DNA from: Nonomuraea antri
GTDB lineage: Bacteria > Actinomycetota > Actinomycetes > Streptosporangiales > Streptosporangiaceae
Reading direction: 5' to 3'
DNA: 64,000 nt
Assembly: GCF_013283785.1 (NCBI RefSeq)
Contig: NZ_JABCPZ010000005.1
Span: forward strand, 1 to 64,000
Shown: piece after piece, positions 42,424 to 49,798 of the stretch
How positions within the stretch are numbered: position 1 is the stretch's first letter
How the letters are laid out: each line of letters begins with the position of its first letter
Position numbers and translations under genes: made by a program
The notes under the pieces: generated by a model
What the model was told of the DNA's origin: nothing
Seen by the model: only the letters and a program-made list of their open reading frames with translations
Database searches by the model: none

Positions 42424-43193
42424 TGTCCGAGCGGAAGACGCCGATGCAGCGGGCGATGCCCGGGTTGCTGATCGCCGGCTCGCTGGCCGGTGTCGGCGCC
42501 GTCATGGTGGGCCTGCTGTCGCTCGCCCCGACCGTGGACGACGGCTCCAGCCCCGCGCTGGTGGCCCAGGACCAGCCCGGCGTGCAGATCGAGAACGCGG
42601 GCGCGTTCGTGCTGCCCGCCACCGTGGGTCCCGGCGGCGACGCGCCGCTGACCCCGGCCAGGCTGGAGGCGCCGCCGCCCCCGGCCGCCCTGCCCACCGT
42701 GGCCCCCATCAAGGCGCCCAAGACGAAGGCGGCCAAGGCCAGGCCGACGCGGATCAGGATCCCGAAGCTCAAGGTCAACGCCCCGATCGGCGCGGTCACC
42801 GTGGACATCAAGGGCAACCTGGGCGTCCCGCCGCTGTCCAGGCCGAACCAGACCGGCTGGTACCGCTTCTCGCCGGTCCCCGGCGAGGTCGGCCCGGCGA
42901 TCATCAACGGCCACGTCAGCACCCGCAAGGGCCCGGCCGTCTTCGACCGCCTGCGCAACCTGGCCAAGGGCGACCAGATCTACGTCTACCGCTCCGACGG
43001 CAAGGTCACCCGGTTCACGGTGAGCGGCATCGAGCAGGCCAGCAAGTCCGCGTTCCCGACCAACCGCGTGTACGGGAACACGAACGACTCACAGCTTCGG
43101 TTGATCACGTGTGGCGGCGTCTACAACAAGCAGGCGCACAGCTACACGGACAACATCATCGTGTACGCAACGTTGTCCAAGAAGAAGGGCTGA
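42423..43193 (+). CDS. Sortase, class E/F-like (partner of wall protein 1)
   Basis: 256 residues; ATG 42423 overlaps the upstream stop (TGATG) with GGAGGAG eight bases before. TM anchor near 12-33, a Pro-rich linker, then the sortase barrel from ~108 (RIRIPKLKVNAPIGAV, GWYRFSPVPGEVGPAIINGH). His164 (INGHVS) and Cys230 (LITCGG) are the catalytic pair. The segment after Cys, VYNKQAHSYTDNIIVYA, has Asp243-Asn244 where class A sortases have the catalytic Arg 13 residues after Cys; there is no Arg there. Proposed to join TPQGGVDTG-type signals to the wall. Confidence 0.87.
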   Translation: MSERKTPMQRAMPGLLIAGSLAGVGAVMVGLLSLAPTVDDGSSPALVAQDQPGVQIENAGAFVLPATVGPGGDAPLTPARLEAPPPPAALPTVAPIKAPKTKAAKARPTRIRIPKLKVNAPIGAVTVDIKGNLGVPPLSRPNQTGWYRFSPVPGEVGPAIINGHVSTRKGPAVFDRLRNLAKGDQIYVYRSDGKVTRFTVSGIEQASKSAFPTNRVYGNTNDSQLRLITCGGVYNKQAHSYTDNIIVYATLSKKKG

Positions 43194-43195
43194 GG

Positions 43196-43215
43196 GAAAC
43201 CCGGGTGTGGGTTTC
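43196..43215 (+). other. Intercistronic hairpin between the two sortase cassettes
   Basis: GAAACCC (43196-43202) pairs with GGGTTTC (43209-43215) around a 6-nt loop, just after the first sortase stop. It may be a weak terminator separating the two cassettes. Confidence 0.45.
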
Positions 43216-43230
43216 ACGGTTTACGGGAAC

Positions 43231-43260
43231 TTGACAGGGACAGTTCGTAGGATCCTTACC
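43231..43260 (+). promoter_or_regulatory. Candidate vegetative promoter of the second sortase cassette
   Basis: TTGACA at 43231-43236 (perfect -35), 18-bp spacer, then CTTACC at 43255-43260 (poor -10). Placed 66 bp before the start of wall protein 2, it would give a short leader. Confidence 0.5.
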
Positions 43261-43325
43261 TAACCGTGACCCACGGCTGCAATTCTGGTACGCCTGTTGA
43301 AACTGCGCTGAAACGGAGAAGGACA

Positions 43326-44186
43326 GTGCCGACGTCCAAGGCGCACCGACGCCTTGCCATCAAGTCATCTGCTCTGGCTCTTCTCGGTGCGGGTATCTTC
43401 GGCGGGTTACCGGCCATCGCGGCTCTCGCGGAGCCCGTGACCGTCACGTACACCTGTGTTCCGCAGGGTGGCGGGAACAGCGTCTCGGTTCCCTTCGAGA
43501 TGGAGCTGGAAGCCCCCTACACGACGCCGACCCCCAGCTCGACCGTCACCCTGAGCTGGGTGATCAACCAGCCGACCTCCACCGCCAGCGGCACACCGCT
43601 GCCGGCGTTGTCGAGCATCGCGCCGACGAGCACGATCGGGGCCACGGGCACGATCAGCCCGTCGGGCAGCGCCCTTCCTTCGGCGCAGGTGACGGCGACG
43701 GCCGTGGCCACGAACTACGCCAGCGTGGCCGCCCGGTCCCCGATGCCGCTGGCCACCATGGACTTCGTGGTCAAGCCGACCGCCACCGGCAACGTCATTC
43801 TCAAGGGCGCCGGTTTCTCGCTCAGCGTGAACGGCACCGTCTGGTACAACTGCGCCCCCGGCACCGGCGGCGGCCCGTCGATGACGCTGACCGTCGCCAC
43901 CGGGACCAGCACCGCCACCACCAGCGCCAGCAACTCGCCCACCACGTCCAACTCGCCGACGAACACGCAGACGTCCAGCAGTCCCAAGCCGACCAAGACC
44001 ACCACCCACTACAAGACCATCACCCCCAGCAGGAAGTCCCAGACCCCCAAGGCGGGTGCGGACACCGGCTTCGGCGGTGACATGGGTCCCGACGGGCGGA
44101 TCTTCATCCTGGCCGGCGGCGCGCTGATCGGCGCCGCGGCGGTCGGCGGGCTGGTCATGCGACGGCGTTCCGTCCGCAAGGGCTGA
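43326..44186 (+). CDS. Cell-wall-anchored protein 2 with the same sorting signal
   Basis: 286 residues from GTG 43326, GGAGAAGG just upstream. A signal peptide (1-36), then a beta-rich domain (VTVTYTCVPQGGGNSVSVPF..., Cys44 and Cys176) that looks homologous to the first domain of wall protein 1 and resembles DUF6801-type domains. A Thr/Ser-rich linker (185-240) leads to the sorting signal TPKAGADTG at 240-248, a TM at 259-277 and a basic end RRRSVRKG. The next gene, its sortase, starts 5 bp after the stop. The C-terminal layout matches wall protein 1 without being LPXTG. Confidence 0.8.
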   Translation: MPTSKAHRRLAIKSSALALLGAGIFGGLPAIAALAEPVTVTYTCVPQGGGNSVSVPFEMELEAPYTTPTPSSTVTLSWVINQPTSTASGTPLPALSSIAPTSTIGATGTISPSGSALPSAQVTATAVATNYASVAARSPMPLATMDFVVKPTATGNVILKGAGFSLSVNGTVWYNCAPGTGGGPSMTLTVATGTSTATTSASNSPTTSNSPTNTQTSSSPKPTKTTTHYKTITPSRKSQTPKAGADTGFGGDMGPDGRIFILAGGALIGAAAVGGLVMRRRSVRKG

Positions 44187-44191
44187 GCGGC

Positions 44192-44947
44192 GTGTCGGGG
44201 CACTATCCGTACGGCGGCGCGCCGGTTCCGCCCGAGGACAAGGGCAGTACGGCGCTCAGGACCGTGCTGATCGTGGCGGCCATCGCGGGCATCGTGACCG
44301 TGGTGGCCGGGCTGCTGATCGTGGTGAAGTCGCCGGAGGAGTACGGCCTGGCGGCCAGGGACACCCTGGAGCTGCAGGCGCAGCCGAAGGAGAAGGCGAG
44401 CGGGCAGCCGCAGCAGGCGCTGTTCCAGGCGGCGCCCGAGGTGCCCGCCCCGCTGCCGCCGATCAAGGCCGCGCCGGCGATGCTGCCGTCCAGCCCGACC
44501 CGGCTGATCATCAGGAAGCTGGGGATCAACGCCCCGGTCAAGTCCCTCGGCCTGGCCAAGGACGGGACGATCCAGGTGCCGGCGGCGGAGAACTCGAATC
44601 TGGTCGGCTGGTACCGGAACATGTCCACCCCCGGCGAGGCCGGGCCCGCCGTGATGCTCGGGCACAAGGACACGCGCACGCGCAGCGCCGTCTTCAGCCG
44701 GCTGTACGAGCTGAAGAACGGTGACACGATCGAGGTCAAGCGGCAGGATGGCATCACGGCCGTGTTCCAGGTCGGCGGCATCGAGCAGGCGAACAAGAAG
44801 ACTTTCCCCACCCAGCGCGTCTACGGCACGTACGAGAACGCGCAGCTGCACCTGATCACCTGCGGCGGCACGTACGACCGGACGAGCGGACACTACACCG
44901 ACAACATCATCGTCTACGCGACGATGACGAGCTCCTATCGAAGCTGA
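44192..44947 (+). CDS. Sortase, class E/F-like (partner of wall protein 2)
   Basis: 251 residues from GTG 44192. TM anchor near 25-45, linker with Pro, catalytic barrel from ~103 (RLIIRKLGINAPVKSLGLAK, VGWYRNMSTPGEAGPAVMLG). His158 (LGHKD) and Cys224 (LITCGG) are catalytic; after Cys comes TYDRTSGHYTDNIIVYATMT, again Asp237-Asn238 at the expected Arg position. It is distinct from sortase 1 (for example, MLGHKDTRTR against INGHVSTRKG) but shares the YTDNIIVYAT end, so the two are paralogs, each with its own substrate. Confidence 0.87.
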   Translation: MSGHYPYGGAPVPPEDKGSTALRTVLIVAAIAGIVTVVAGLLIVVKSPEEYGLAARDTLELQAQPKEKASGQPQQALFQAAPEVPAPLPPIKAAPAMLPSSPTRLIIRKLGINAPVKSLGLAKDGTIQVPAAENSNLVGWYRNMSTPGEAGPAVMLGHKDTRTRSAVFSRLYELKNGDTIEVKRQDGITAVFQVGGIEQANKKTFPTQRVYGTYENAQLHLITCGGTYDRTSGHYTDNIIVYATMTSSYRS

Positions 44948-44961
44948 TCGCGGAGGCGGGC

Positions 44962-45621
44962 ATGGGCTGGATGGCGAAGCGGAGACTGCGTACTGGCCCC
45001 ACGGCGGCACTGCCCGCCAAACCGGCGCACGACGAGCTGCTGCGGCTCGTCCGGCTGGCCGATCCCGACGCCAGGAGCGATGGCGGCGACATCGTGGCGG
45101 TGGACGTGCGCATCCACGCCCCGGTCGAGGCCGAGCCCGAGCTGGTGGGCGGCGAGCTGGAGAAGGTGTGGGCGTGCCGGGTGTCGGCTGAGGGCCCGCT
45201 GCCGTTCGACTTCTTCGACCGCTACCTGGCCGAGGGCCTGGCCTTCCGGCTGGGCGGGCTGGCGGTGTGCCGGGGCGAGGTGAGCGATCCCGCCGACGCC
45301 GACCAGGGTGGTCCGGCGGTGATCGTCCCGGTGCGTCCGGAGCCGGAGGAGCTGGCGCCGCTGCTGGAGCTGCAGGAGGACGGGTTCACCTTCACCGCGG
45401 GCGAGGTCAGGGCGGCGCTGGTGCCGCAGGCGGGCCGGCCGCCGGCGGTGCGCGATCTGCTGCCGTACGCCACCGAGTTGACCGCGATCGAGTTGCGCGG
45501 TGACGAGCCGGTCAAGCTGGGCACGCTCGCGCTGGAGCTGTCCGAGGCCTTGAACGGCCTGGTCGTGGACCGGTGGCGGTTCCGGGTCGATACGGCGGAG
45601 GACCTTCTGCCTCCGGCGTAG
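44962..45621 (+). CDS. Unknown soluble protein downstream of the sortase cassettes
   Basis: 219 residues from ATG 44962 with GGAGG five bases upstream. No signal peptide or TM. Acidic and Leu/Val-rich with strand-like stretches (GGDIVAVDVRIHAPVEAEPE, LAFRLGGLAVCRGEVSDPAD, IELRGDEPVKLGTLALELSE). Family not recognised. It is separated from sortase 2 by 14 bp and ends the cluster, so it may be cotranscribed with it. Confidence 0.6.
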   Translation: MGWMAKRRLRTGPTAALPAKPAHDELLRLVRLADPDARSDGGDIVAVDVRIHAPVEAEPELVGGELEKVWACRVSAEGPLPFDFFDRYLAEGLAFRLGGLAVCRGEVSDPADADQGGPAVIVPVRPEPEELAPLLELQEDGFTFTAGEVRAALVPQAGRPPAVRDLLPYATELTAIELRGDEPVKLGTLALELSEALNGLVVDRWRFRVDTAEDLLPPA

Positions 45622-45660
45622 CAGCCACAGAGCATCGTTCTGTTGTAGTCTCTCCTTAAC

Positions 45661-45679
45661 AACCGAATAATGCTCGGTT
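45661..45679. promoter_or_regulatory. Inverted repeat upstream of the thiolase gene
   Basis: AACCGA (45661-45666) and TCGGTT (45674-45679) around ATAATGC, 14 bp before the thiolase GTG. TetR-type fatty-acid regulators often use such sites; the cognate regulator is not in the neighbourhood. Confidence 0.45.
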
Positions 45680-45692
45680 TTCAGGAGGCACT

Positions 45693-46838
45693 GTGGCAGA
45701 GGCGTACATCGTTGGGGCGGTCCGCACCCCGGTCGGCAAGAAGAAGGGCGGGCTGTCCGCCGTCCACCCCGTTGACCTGGCCGCCCACACGCTGAAGGCG
45801 CTGATCGACCGCACCGGCGTCGACCCCTCGGCGGTGGAGGACGTCATCATGGGGTGCGTCATGCAGTTCGGCCCCCAGAGCCTGGACATCGCGCGTAACG
45901 CGTGGCTGTCGGCCGGCCTGCCCGAGACCACGGCCGGTGTCACGATCGACCGGCAGTGCGGCTCCTCGCAGCAGTCGATCCACTTCGCCGCGCAGGGCGT
46001 CATGTCCGGCACTCAAGACCTGGTCGTGGCGGCCGGGGTCGAGTCGATGAGCATCGTCCCGATGGGCTCGTCGATCACCGCCGCGCTCGAGAAGGGCATG
46101 CCGTTCCCGTTCGGCGAGATGTGGGTCGAGCGGTACGGCAAGCAGGAGATCTCCCAGTTCCGCGGCGCCGAGCTGATGTGCGAGAAGTGGGGACTCAAGC
46201 GGGACGAGCTGGAGCGGTTCGCCTTCGAGTCGCACCAGCGCGCTGCCAAGGCCATCGCGAACGGCTACTTCAAGGACCAGATCGCGCCCATCGCCGGCGT
46301 CGAGGACGACGAGGGCCCGCGCCCCGACTCCACGCTGGAGAAGCTGGCCGGGCTGAAGACGCTCAAGGAGGGCGGCCAGATCACCGCGGCCACCTCCTCG
46401 CAGATCTCCGACGGTTCCGGCGCGGTGCTGATCGCCTCGGCGCAGGCGGTCAAGGACCACGGCCTGACCCCGCGGGCCCGCATCCACCAGCTCGCCCTCA
46501 TGGGCGACGACCCGGTCTACATGCTGACCGCGCCGATCCCGGCCACCCAGCGGGCGCTGCAGAAGGCCGGCATGTCGATCGACGACATCGACGTCACGGA
46601 GATCAACGAGGCGTTCGCGCCGGTGCCGCTGGCCTGGATGAAGGAACTGGGCGCCGACCCGGCCAAGGTCAACCCGAACGGCGGCGCGATCGCGCTGGGC
46701 CACCCGCTGGGCGGCACGGGCGCGATCCTGATGACCAAGCTGCTGCACGAGCTGGAGCGCTCCGGCGGCCGCTACGGCCTGCAGACGATGTGCGAGGGCG
46801 GCGGCCAGGCCAACGTCACGATCATCGAGCGTCTCTGA
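45693..46838 (+). CDS. Acetyl-CoA acetyltransferase/thiolase (FadA type)
   Basis: 381 residues from GTG 45693, GGAGG five bases upstream. Catalytic Cys in TIDRQCGSSQQSIHF, His in PNGGAIALGHPLGGTGAILM, second Cys in MCEGGGQANVTIIE. The N-terminus AYIVGAVRTPVGKKKGGLSA and VDLAAHTLKALIDRTGVDPS are thiolase-like; the RMCxxG.. layout and GKKKGGLS match the FadA5/FadA6-like degradative group. It would cleave 3-ketoacyl-CoA; pathway (fatty acid, steroid) is not resolved. A strong terminator follows. Confidence 0.93.
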   Translation: MAEAYIVGAVRTPVGKKKGGLSAVHPVDLAAHTLKALIDRTGVDPSAVEDVIMGCVMQFGPQSLDIARNAWLSAGLPETTAGVTIDRQCGSSQQSIHFAAQGVMSGTQDLVVAAGVESMSIVPMGSSITAALEKGMPFPFGEMWVERYGKQEISQFRGAELMCEKWGLKRDELERFAFESHQRAAKAIANGYFKDQIAPIAGVEDDEGPRPDSTLEKLAGLKTLKEGGQITAATSSQISDGSGAVLIASAQAVKDHGLTPRARIHQLALMGDDPVYMLTAPIPATQRALQKAGMSIDDIDVTEINEAFAPVPLAWMKELGADPAKVNPNGGAIALGHPLGGTGAILMTKLLHELERSGGRYGLQTMCEGGGQANVTIIERL

Positions 46839-46859
46839 GCGAGGCGGGAGCGAAGGGGT

Positions 46860-46896
46860 GAGCCGCCGCCTCCATGGCGTTGGGAGGCGGCGGCTC
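46860..46896 (+). terminator. Strong terminator after the thiolase gene
   Basis: GAGCCGCCGCCTCC (46860-46873) pairs perfectly with GGAGGCGGCGGCTC (46883-46896), loop 9 nt, followed by GTTTC. Confidence 0.88.
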
Positions 46897-46922
46897 GTTT
46901 CACTACCCATCCCGGTAGTTGT

Positions 46923-47051
46923 CTAGCGGCCCTTGGGCGGGATGCGCCTGGGCGGGGCGATGGGACGCTGCGGCAGTCGCTTCGGCAGCGGCAACGGCGG
47001 GAGCCCCTGACCGTTCTTGCGTGGGTTCTTCTTGGCTGCGCGGACGCGCAT
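46923..47051 (-). CDS. 42-residue basic, proline-rich small protein
   Basis: ATG 47051 to the stop at 46923. Begins MRVRAAKKNPRKNGQGLP and then alternates Pro with Arg/Lys and Leu (PKRLPQRPIAPPRR), net charge strongly positive. AAAGGAG lies about eight bases before the ATG, good for a start. A GTG/ATG further upstream gives a 74-residue version but without ribosome-binding site. Function unknown; a basic ribosomal- or membrane-associated peptide is possible. It is flanked by the thiolase terminator. Confidence 0.55.
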   Translation of the reverse strand: MRVRAAKKNPRKNGQGLPPLPLPKRLPQRPIAPPRRIPPKGR

Positions 47052-47243
47052 GAGACCAGCTCCTTTACGTAACTCACGACGCGGCGCGAACGGCCGGTCG
47101 GCAAGCTCAGCTGCCGCGTCTGCACGGACGAAGGCGGGAACGCACACCGCCGGACGGTTTCGCTGAGTTGGGCGCGTGGCCCGTTACTGGTAAAGGCGCA
47201 TGTCGGTGACCCTACGCGGGCCCCGGATCCGGCCGCAAGCGAT

Positions 47244-47837
47244 TTATCGGCCGACCAGCTGGCGCTCGAACCCGGTCACCATGGCCAGCAGCCCGGCGTC
47301 GAACCACTGGTCGTAGAACGCGGCCGCGGCCGGCTCCTGTGCGGTGCCGGGGGTGGTGCCGGGGGTGGTGCCGACCTGGGCCAGGGCGTGGCCCAGGACG
47401 TACACGCCGACCGACTGGACGGCGGTCAGCGCGTCGGACTGCGCGACGCCGCCCGCCTCGAACCGTGTCAGCAGCCCGGTGAGCAGGCGCAGCCCCAGAT
47501 CGACGTCCACCGGGTGGGTGGCCAGCAGCGGGACGGCGTTCGGATGGGCCAGCAGCACCCGCCGGTACGACGCGCCGAACGCCATCAGCGCCTCCGGCCA
47601 GGCCGTCTCCTCGGGCTGCTCGGTGACGGACTCGGCGAAGATCCGGTTGACCACCTCGGCCAGCAGCGCCTCCCTGTTCGGCACGTGCCGGTAGAGGGAC
47701 ATGGCCGCGACCCCGAGTACGGTGCCCAGGCGGCGCATGGTCAGGGCGTCGAGGCCTTCGCCGTCGAGGATCTCGACGGCCGCCGCCACGATGCGTTCCG
47801 TGGTCAGCACGGCCGGCCGGCCGGGTCGTCCCTTCAT
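47244..47837 (-). CDS. TetR-family transcriptional regulator
   Basis: 197 residues from ATG 47837. HTH: VLTTERIVAAAVEILDGEGL, DALTMRRLGTVLGVAAMSLY, RHVPNREALLAEVVNRIFAE. The C-terminal half is of the TetR_C type. A TTPGTTPGT duplication (47342-47372, GTGCCGGGG repeats) near residue 160 is a slippage-prone insert. The ATG lies within the 4-bp ATGA overlap with the upstream membrane-protein gene, so both are coupled. A 36-bp palindrome 17 bp upstream of that membrane gene is the likely operator. Confidence 0.92.
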   Translation of the reverse strand: MKGRPGRPAVLTTERIVAAAVEILDGEGLDALTMRRLGTVLGVAAMSLYRHVPNREALLAEVVNRIFAESVTEQPEETAWPEALMAFGASYRRVLLAHPNAVPLLATHPVDVDLGLRLLTGLLTRFEAGGVAQSDALTAVQSVGVYVLGHALAQVGTTPGTTPGTAQEPAAAAFYDQWFDAGLLAMVTGFERQLVGR

Positions 47838-48265
47838 GGGGTCAGCGTAGCGGCGAGCGTGGTCGCCAGCATGATCACGGACAGCACTCCCACCACCAGG
47901 TGCTGGACATCGATGACCACGTCCCGGCCCGCGGTCGGCAGGATCTTGAGCGTGCGGGCGTAGTCGGTGCGGTAGACCTCGTGCTGCGCCTCGGTGCTGA
48001 ACCCGAAGTAGGGCAGCCACCAGCTCCACACGTGCCCGGCCAGGATCAGCGCGCACAGGGCGCTGGCCGCGATCAGTGACCAGGTCTGGTCCAGCGCGAT
48101 TCCGGCCGCGATGAGCAGCGGGAACGGGTAGTTGATCGCGGCGGCGAGCAGCCGGTGCTTGAGGTTGCCCGGGGCCAGGTCGTTGAGCGGGTACATCGGG
48201 ACCCATTCGGTGAGTGCGAGCCAGCCGAGCCAGACGAAGGGGACGACGAACGCGATCGTGTGCAT
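47834..48265 (-). CDS. Integral membrane protein coupled to a TetR regulator
   Basis: 143 residues from ATG 48265, GAGGAG upstream. About four TM: AFVVPFVWLGWLALTEWVPM, INYPFPLLIAAGIALDQT, LIAASALCALILAGHVWSWW and the C-terminal VVGVLSVIMLATTLAATLTP, with a conserved-looking WLPYFGFSTEAQHEVYRTDY loop. Transcribed with the TetR gene. Its function is unknown; the TetR is expected to control it. Confidence 0.72.
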   Translation of the reverse strand: MHTIAFVVPFVWLGWLALTEWVPMYPLNDLAPGNLKHRLLAAAINYPFPLLIAAGIALDQTWSLIAASALCALILAGHVWSWWLPYFGFSTEAQHEVYRTDYARTLKILPTAGRDVVIDVQHLVVGVLSVIMLATTLAATLTP

Positions 48266-48281
48266 GAACCGCTCCTCTTCT

Positions 48282-48317
48282 ATTTGTGTACGACGTAAGC
48301 TTACGTCGTACACAAAT
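48282..48317. promoter_or_regulatory. Perfect 36-bp palindrome, probable TetR operator
   Basis: Eighteen-base arms, ATTTGTGTACGACGTAAG on the left half (48282-48299) and its exact complement on the right (48300-48317), with no spacer. It sits 17 bp upstream of the start of the membrane gene on the minus strand, overlapping its likely promoter (TTGTGT and GTACAC as -35/-10-like boxes inside it). The same bases are read as the C-terminal codons of the serine hydrolase frame. Confidence 0.8.
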
Positions 48318-49721
48318 TCTGCGCAAGCGCGTCAGGCGAACGGCCGCGGTCAGCGTCCCGGCGACGGCGGCGACCAGGAGGGTGATCGACAGCGGCACGG
48401 CGAAGTAGGTGAGCTGGCTCCAGGTGACCGCACGGCCGTTGAGCAGGAACGAGACCAGGTTCGGATAGAAGGCGAACAGCGCGGCGGGCAGCAGCACCGG
48501 GATCATCCGCAGCCCGATCCGCAGCCGGCTCCGGCCCGCCCGACGCGCGGCCCAGCGGCGGGCCCGCAGCACGCCCAGCGCGCCGAGCGCGGCCGACAGC
48601 AGCGCGATCGCGGCCAGCACCAGCTCAAATTGCTGCCGCTCACCCCCGCCCGGCGCCGGCGTCCTGCCCTCGCTCATCGCCGCCAGCCCCATGGCCACCG
48701 CGTACGTCTCGTCGGTCAGCGCGGCGTTGTTCGTCATGACGGCGAACCCGTAGCCGGTCTTCGGCGAGATGGCCTGGGCGGCGTTGTAGGTGAACAGGTT
48801 GCCCGAGTGCGTGAGCAGCCCGCTCTCGCCGTCGACGCCCCAGCCCATGCCGTAGTCGCGCAGCTCGCCCGGCGTGTGCATGGTACGCAGGCTCTGCGCC
48901 GAGACCAGCGGGGCGCCGTCGCCGGTCTGCGCGCTCAGCCACCTGCCCATGTCCGCGGCGGTGGTGATGACGCCGCCGCCTCCGCTGTCGTCGTGGAAGC
49001 CGGGCATCTCCGGACGAGACACCCACAGGCCGAAGACCGAGTTGTAGCCGTCGGCCGGCTTGATCTCGTCGTCGCTGAGCGCGCTGGTCTTCATGCCGAG
49101 CGGGCCGAAGACGCGCTCGCGCATGTAGTCGCCGAAGCGGCGGCCGCTCGCGGTCTCGACCAGCCGCGCGGCCAGGTCGTAGTTGACGTTGCAGTACTCC
49201 CACTTGGCACCGGGCTCGCCGGCGAGCTCGTCGTCGGCCAGGCGGGCGGTGTAGTCGGCGAGCGAGGTGGCGCTCTCCAGGTCGTCGATGTCGATCGTGC
49301 GGTCCGACAGGCCGGAGGTCTGGTTCAGCAACTGGCGCACGGTGATCCTGGACGCCCGCGGGTCGGCCATGCGAAATCCCGGCAACTGGGCGGCCACCGG
49401 CTCGTCGAGCGCGATCTTCCCGTCCTCCACCAGCGTCATGACGGCCATCGCGGTGAACGACTTGCTCAGCGAGGCCACCCGCATGGGGGTGTCGGCGGTG
49501 ACCGGGGCGCCCGAAGAGTCATGGCCGTAGCCGGCCGCGTGCACGGTCTTGCCGCCCTGGGTCACCACGACCGACATGCCGGGCACGCCGCTGGACTCCA
49601 TCGTCTGCCGGACATAGGCGTCGATGGCGGCGGGGGTCAGCTCGGCCGCCGAAGCGGTGGCCGCGGCGGGGGTCGCGGTGAACGTCAAGGCCGCGGCGAG
49701 GCCGATCAACAGGGATTTCAT
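48318..49721 (-). CDS. Serine hydrolase (beta-lactamase/class C-like) with membrane C-terminus, stop codon lost
   Basis: 468 residues of recognisable protein from ATG 49721: signal peptide (1-28), serine beta-lactamase-like domain with SLSK (nucleophile Ser84 and Lys87), the YCN motif (EYCNVNYDLA) and GVITTAADMGRWLSAQTGDG, then about three TM (LVLAAIALLSAALGALGVLR, MIPVLLPAALFAFYPNLVSF, VPLSITLLVAAVAGTLTAAV). Homologs would stop soon after RLTRLRR. Here the frame has no stop: it enters the 36-bp palindrome (residues 469 on) and stays open to 47246, the end of the TetR gene, giving a formal 825-codon frame. The coordinates given are the recognisable part. Confidence 0.85.
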
Positions 49722-49798
49722 GCGAGAAACCTACGAAGCGGCGGCATCGCCGCGGATCGGCCGACCGGCCAGTCCCGACCCTGACGAAAGTAAGGAGT

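Noticed and set aside
47834-48313. Membrane gene starting at 48313 instead of 48265
   Set aside because: The extra 16 residues are encoded by the palindrome and leader; ATG 48265 has GAGGAG at the right distance.
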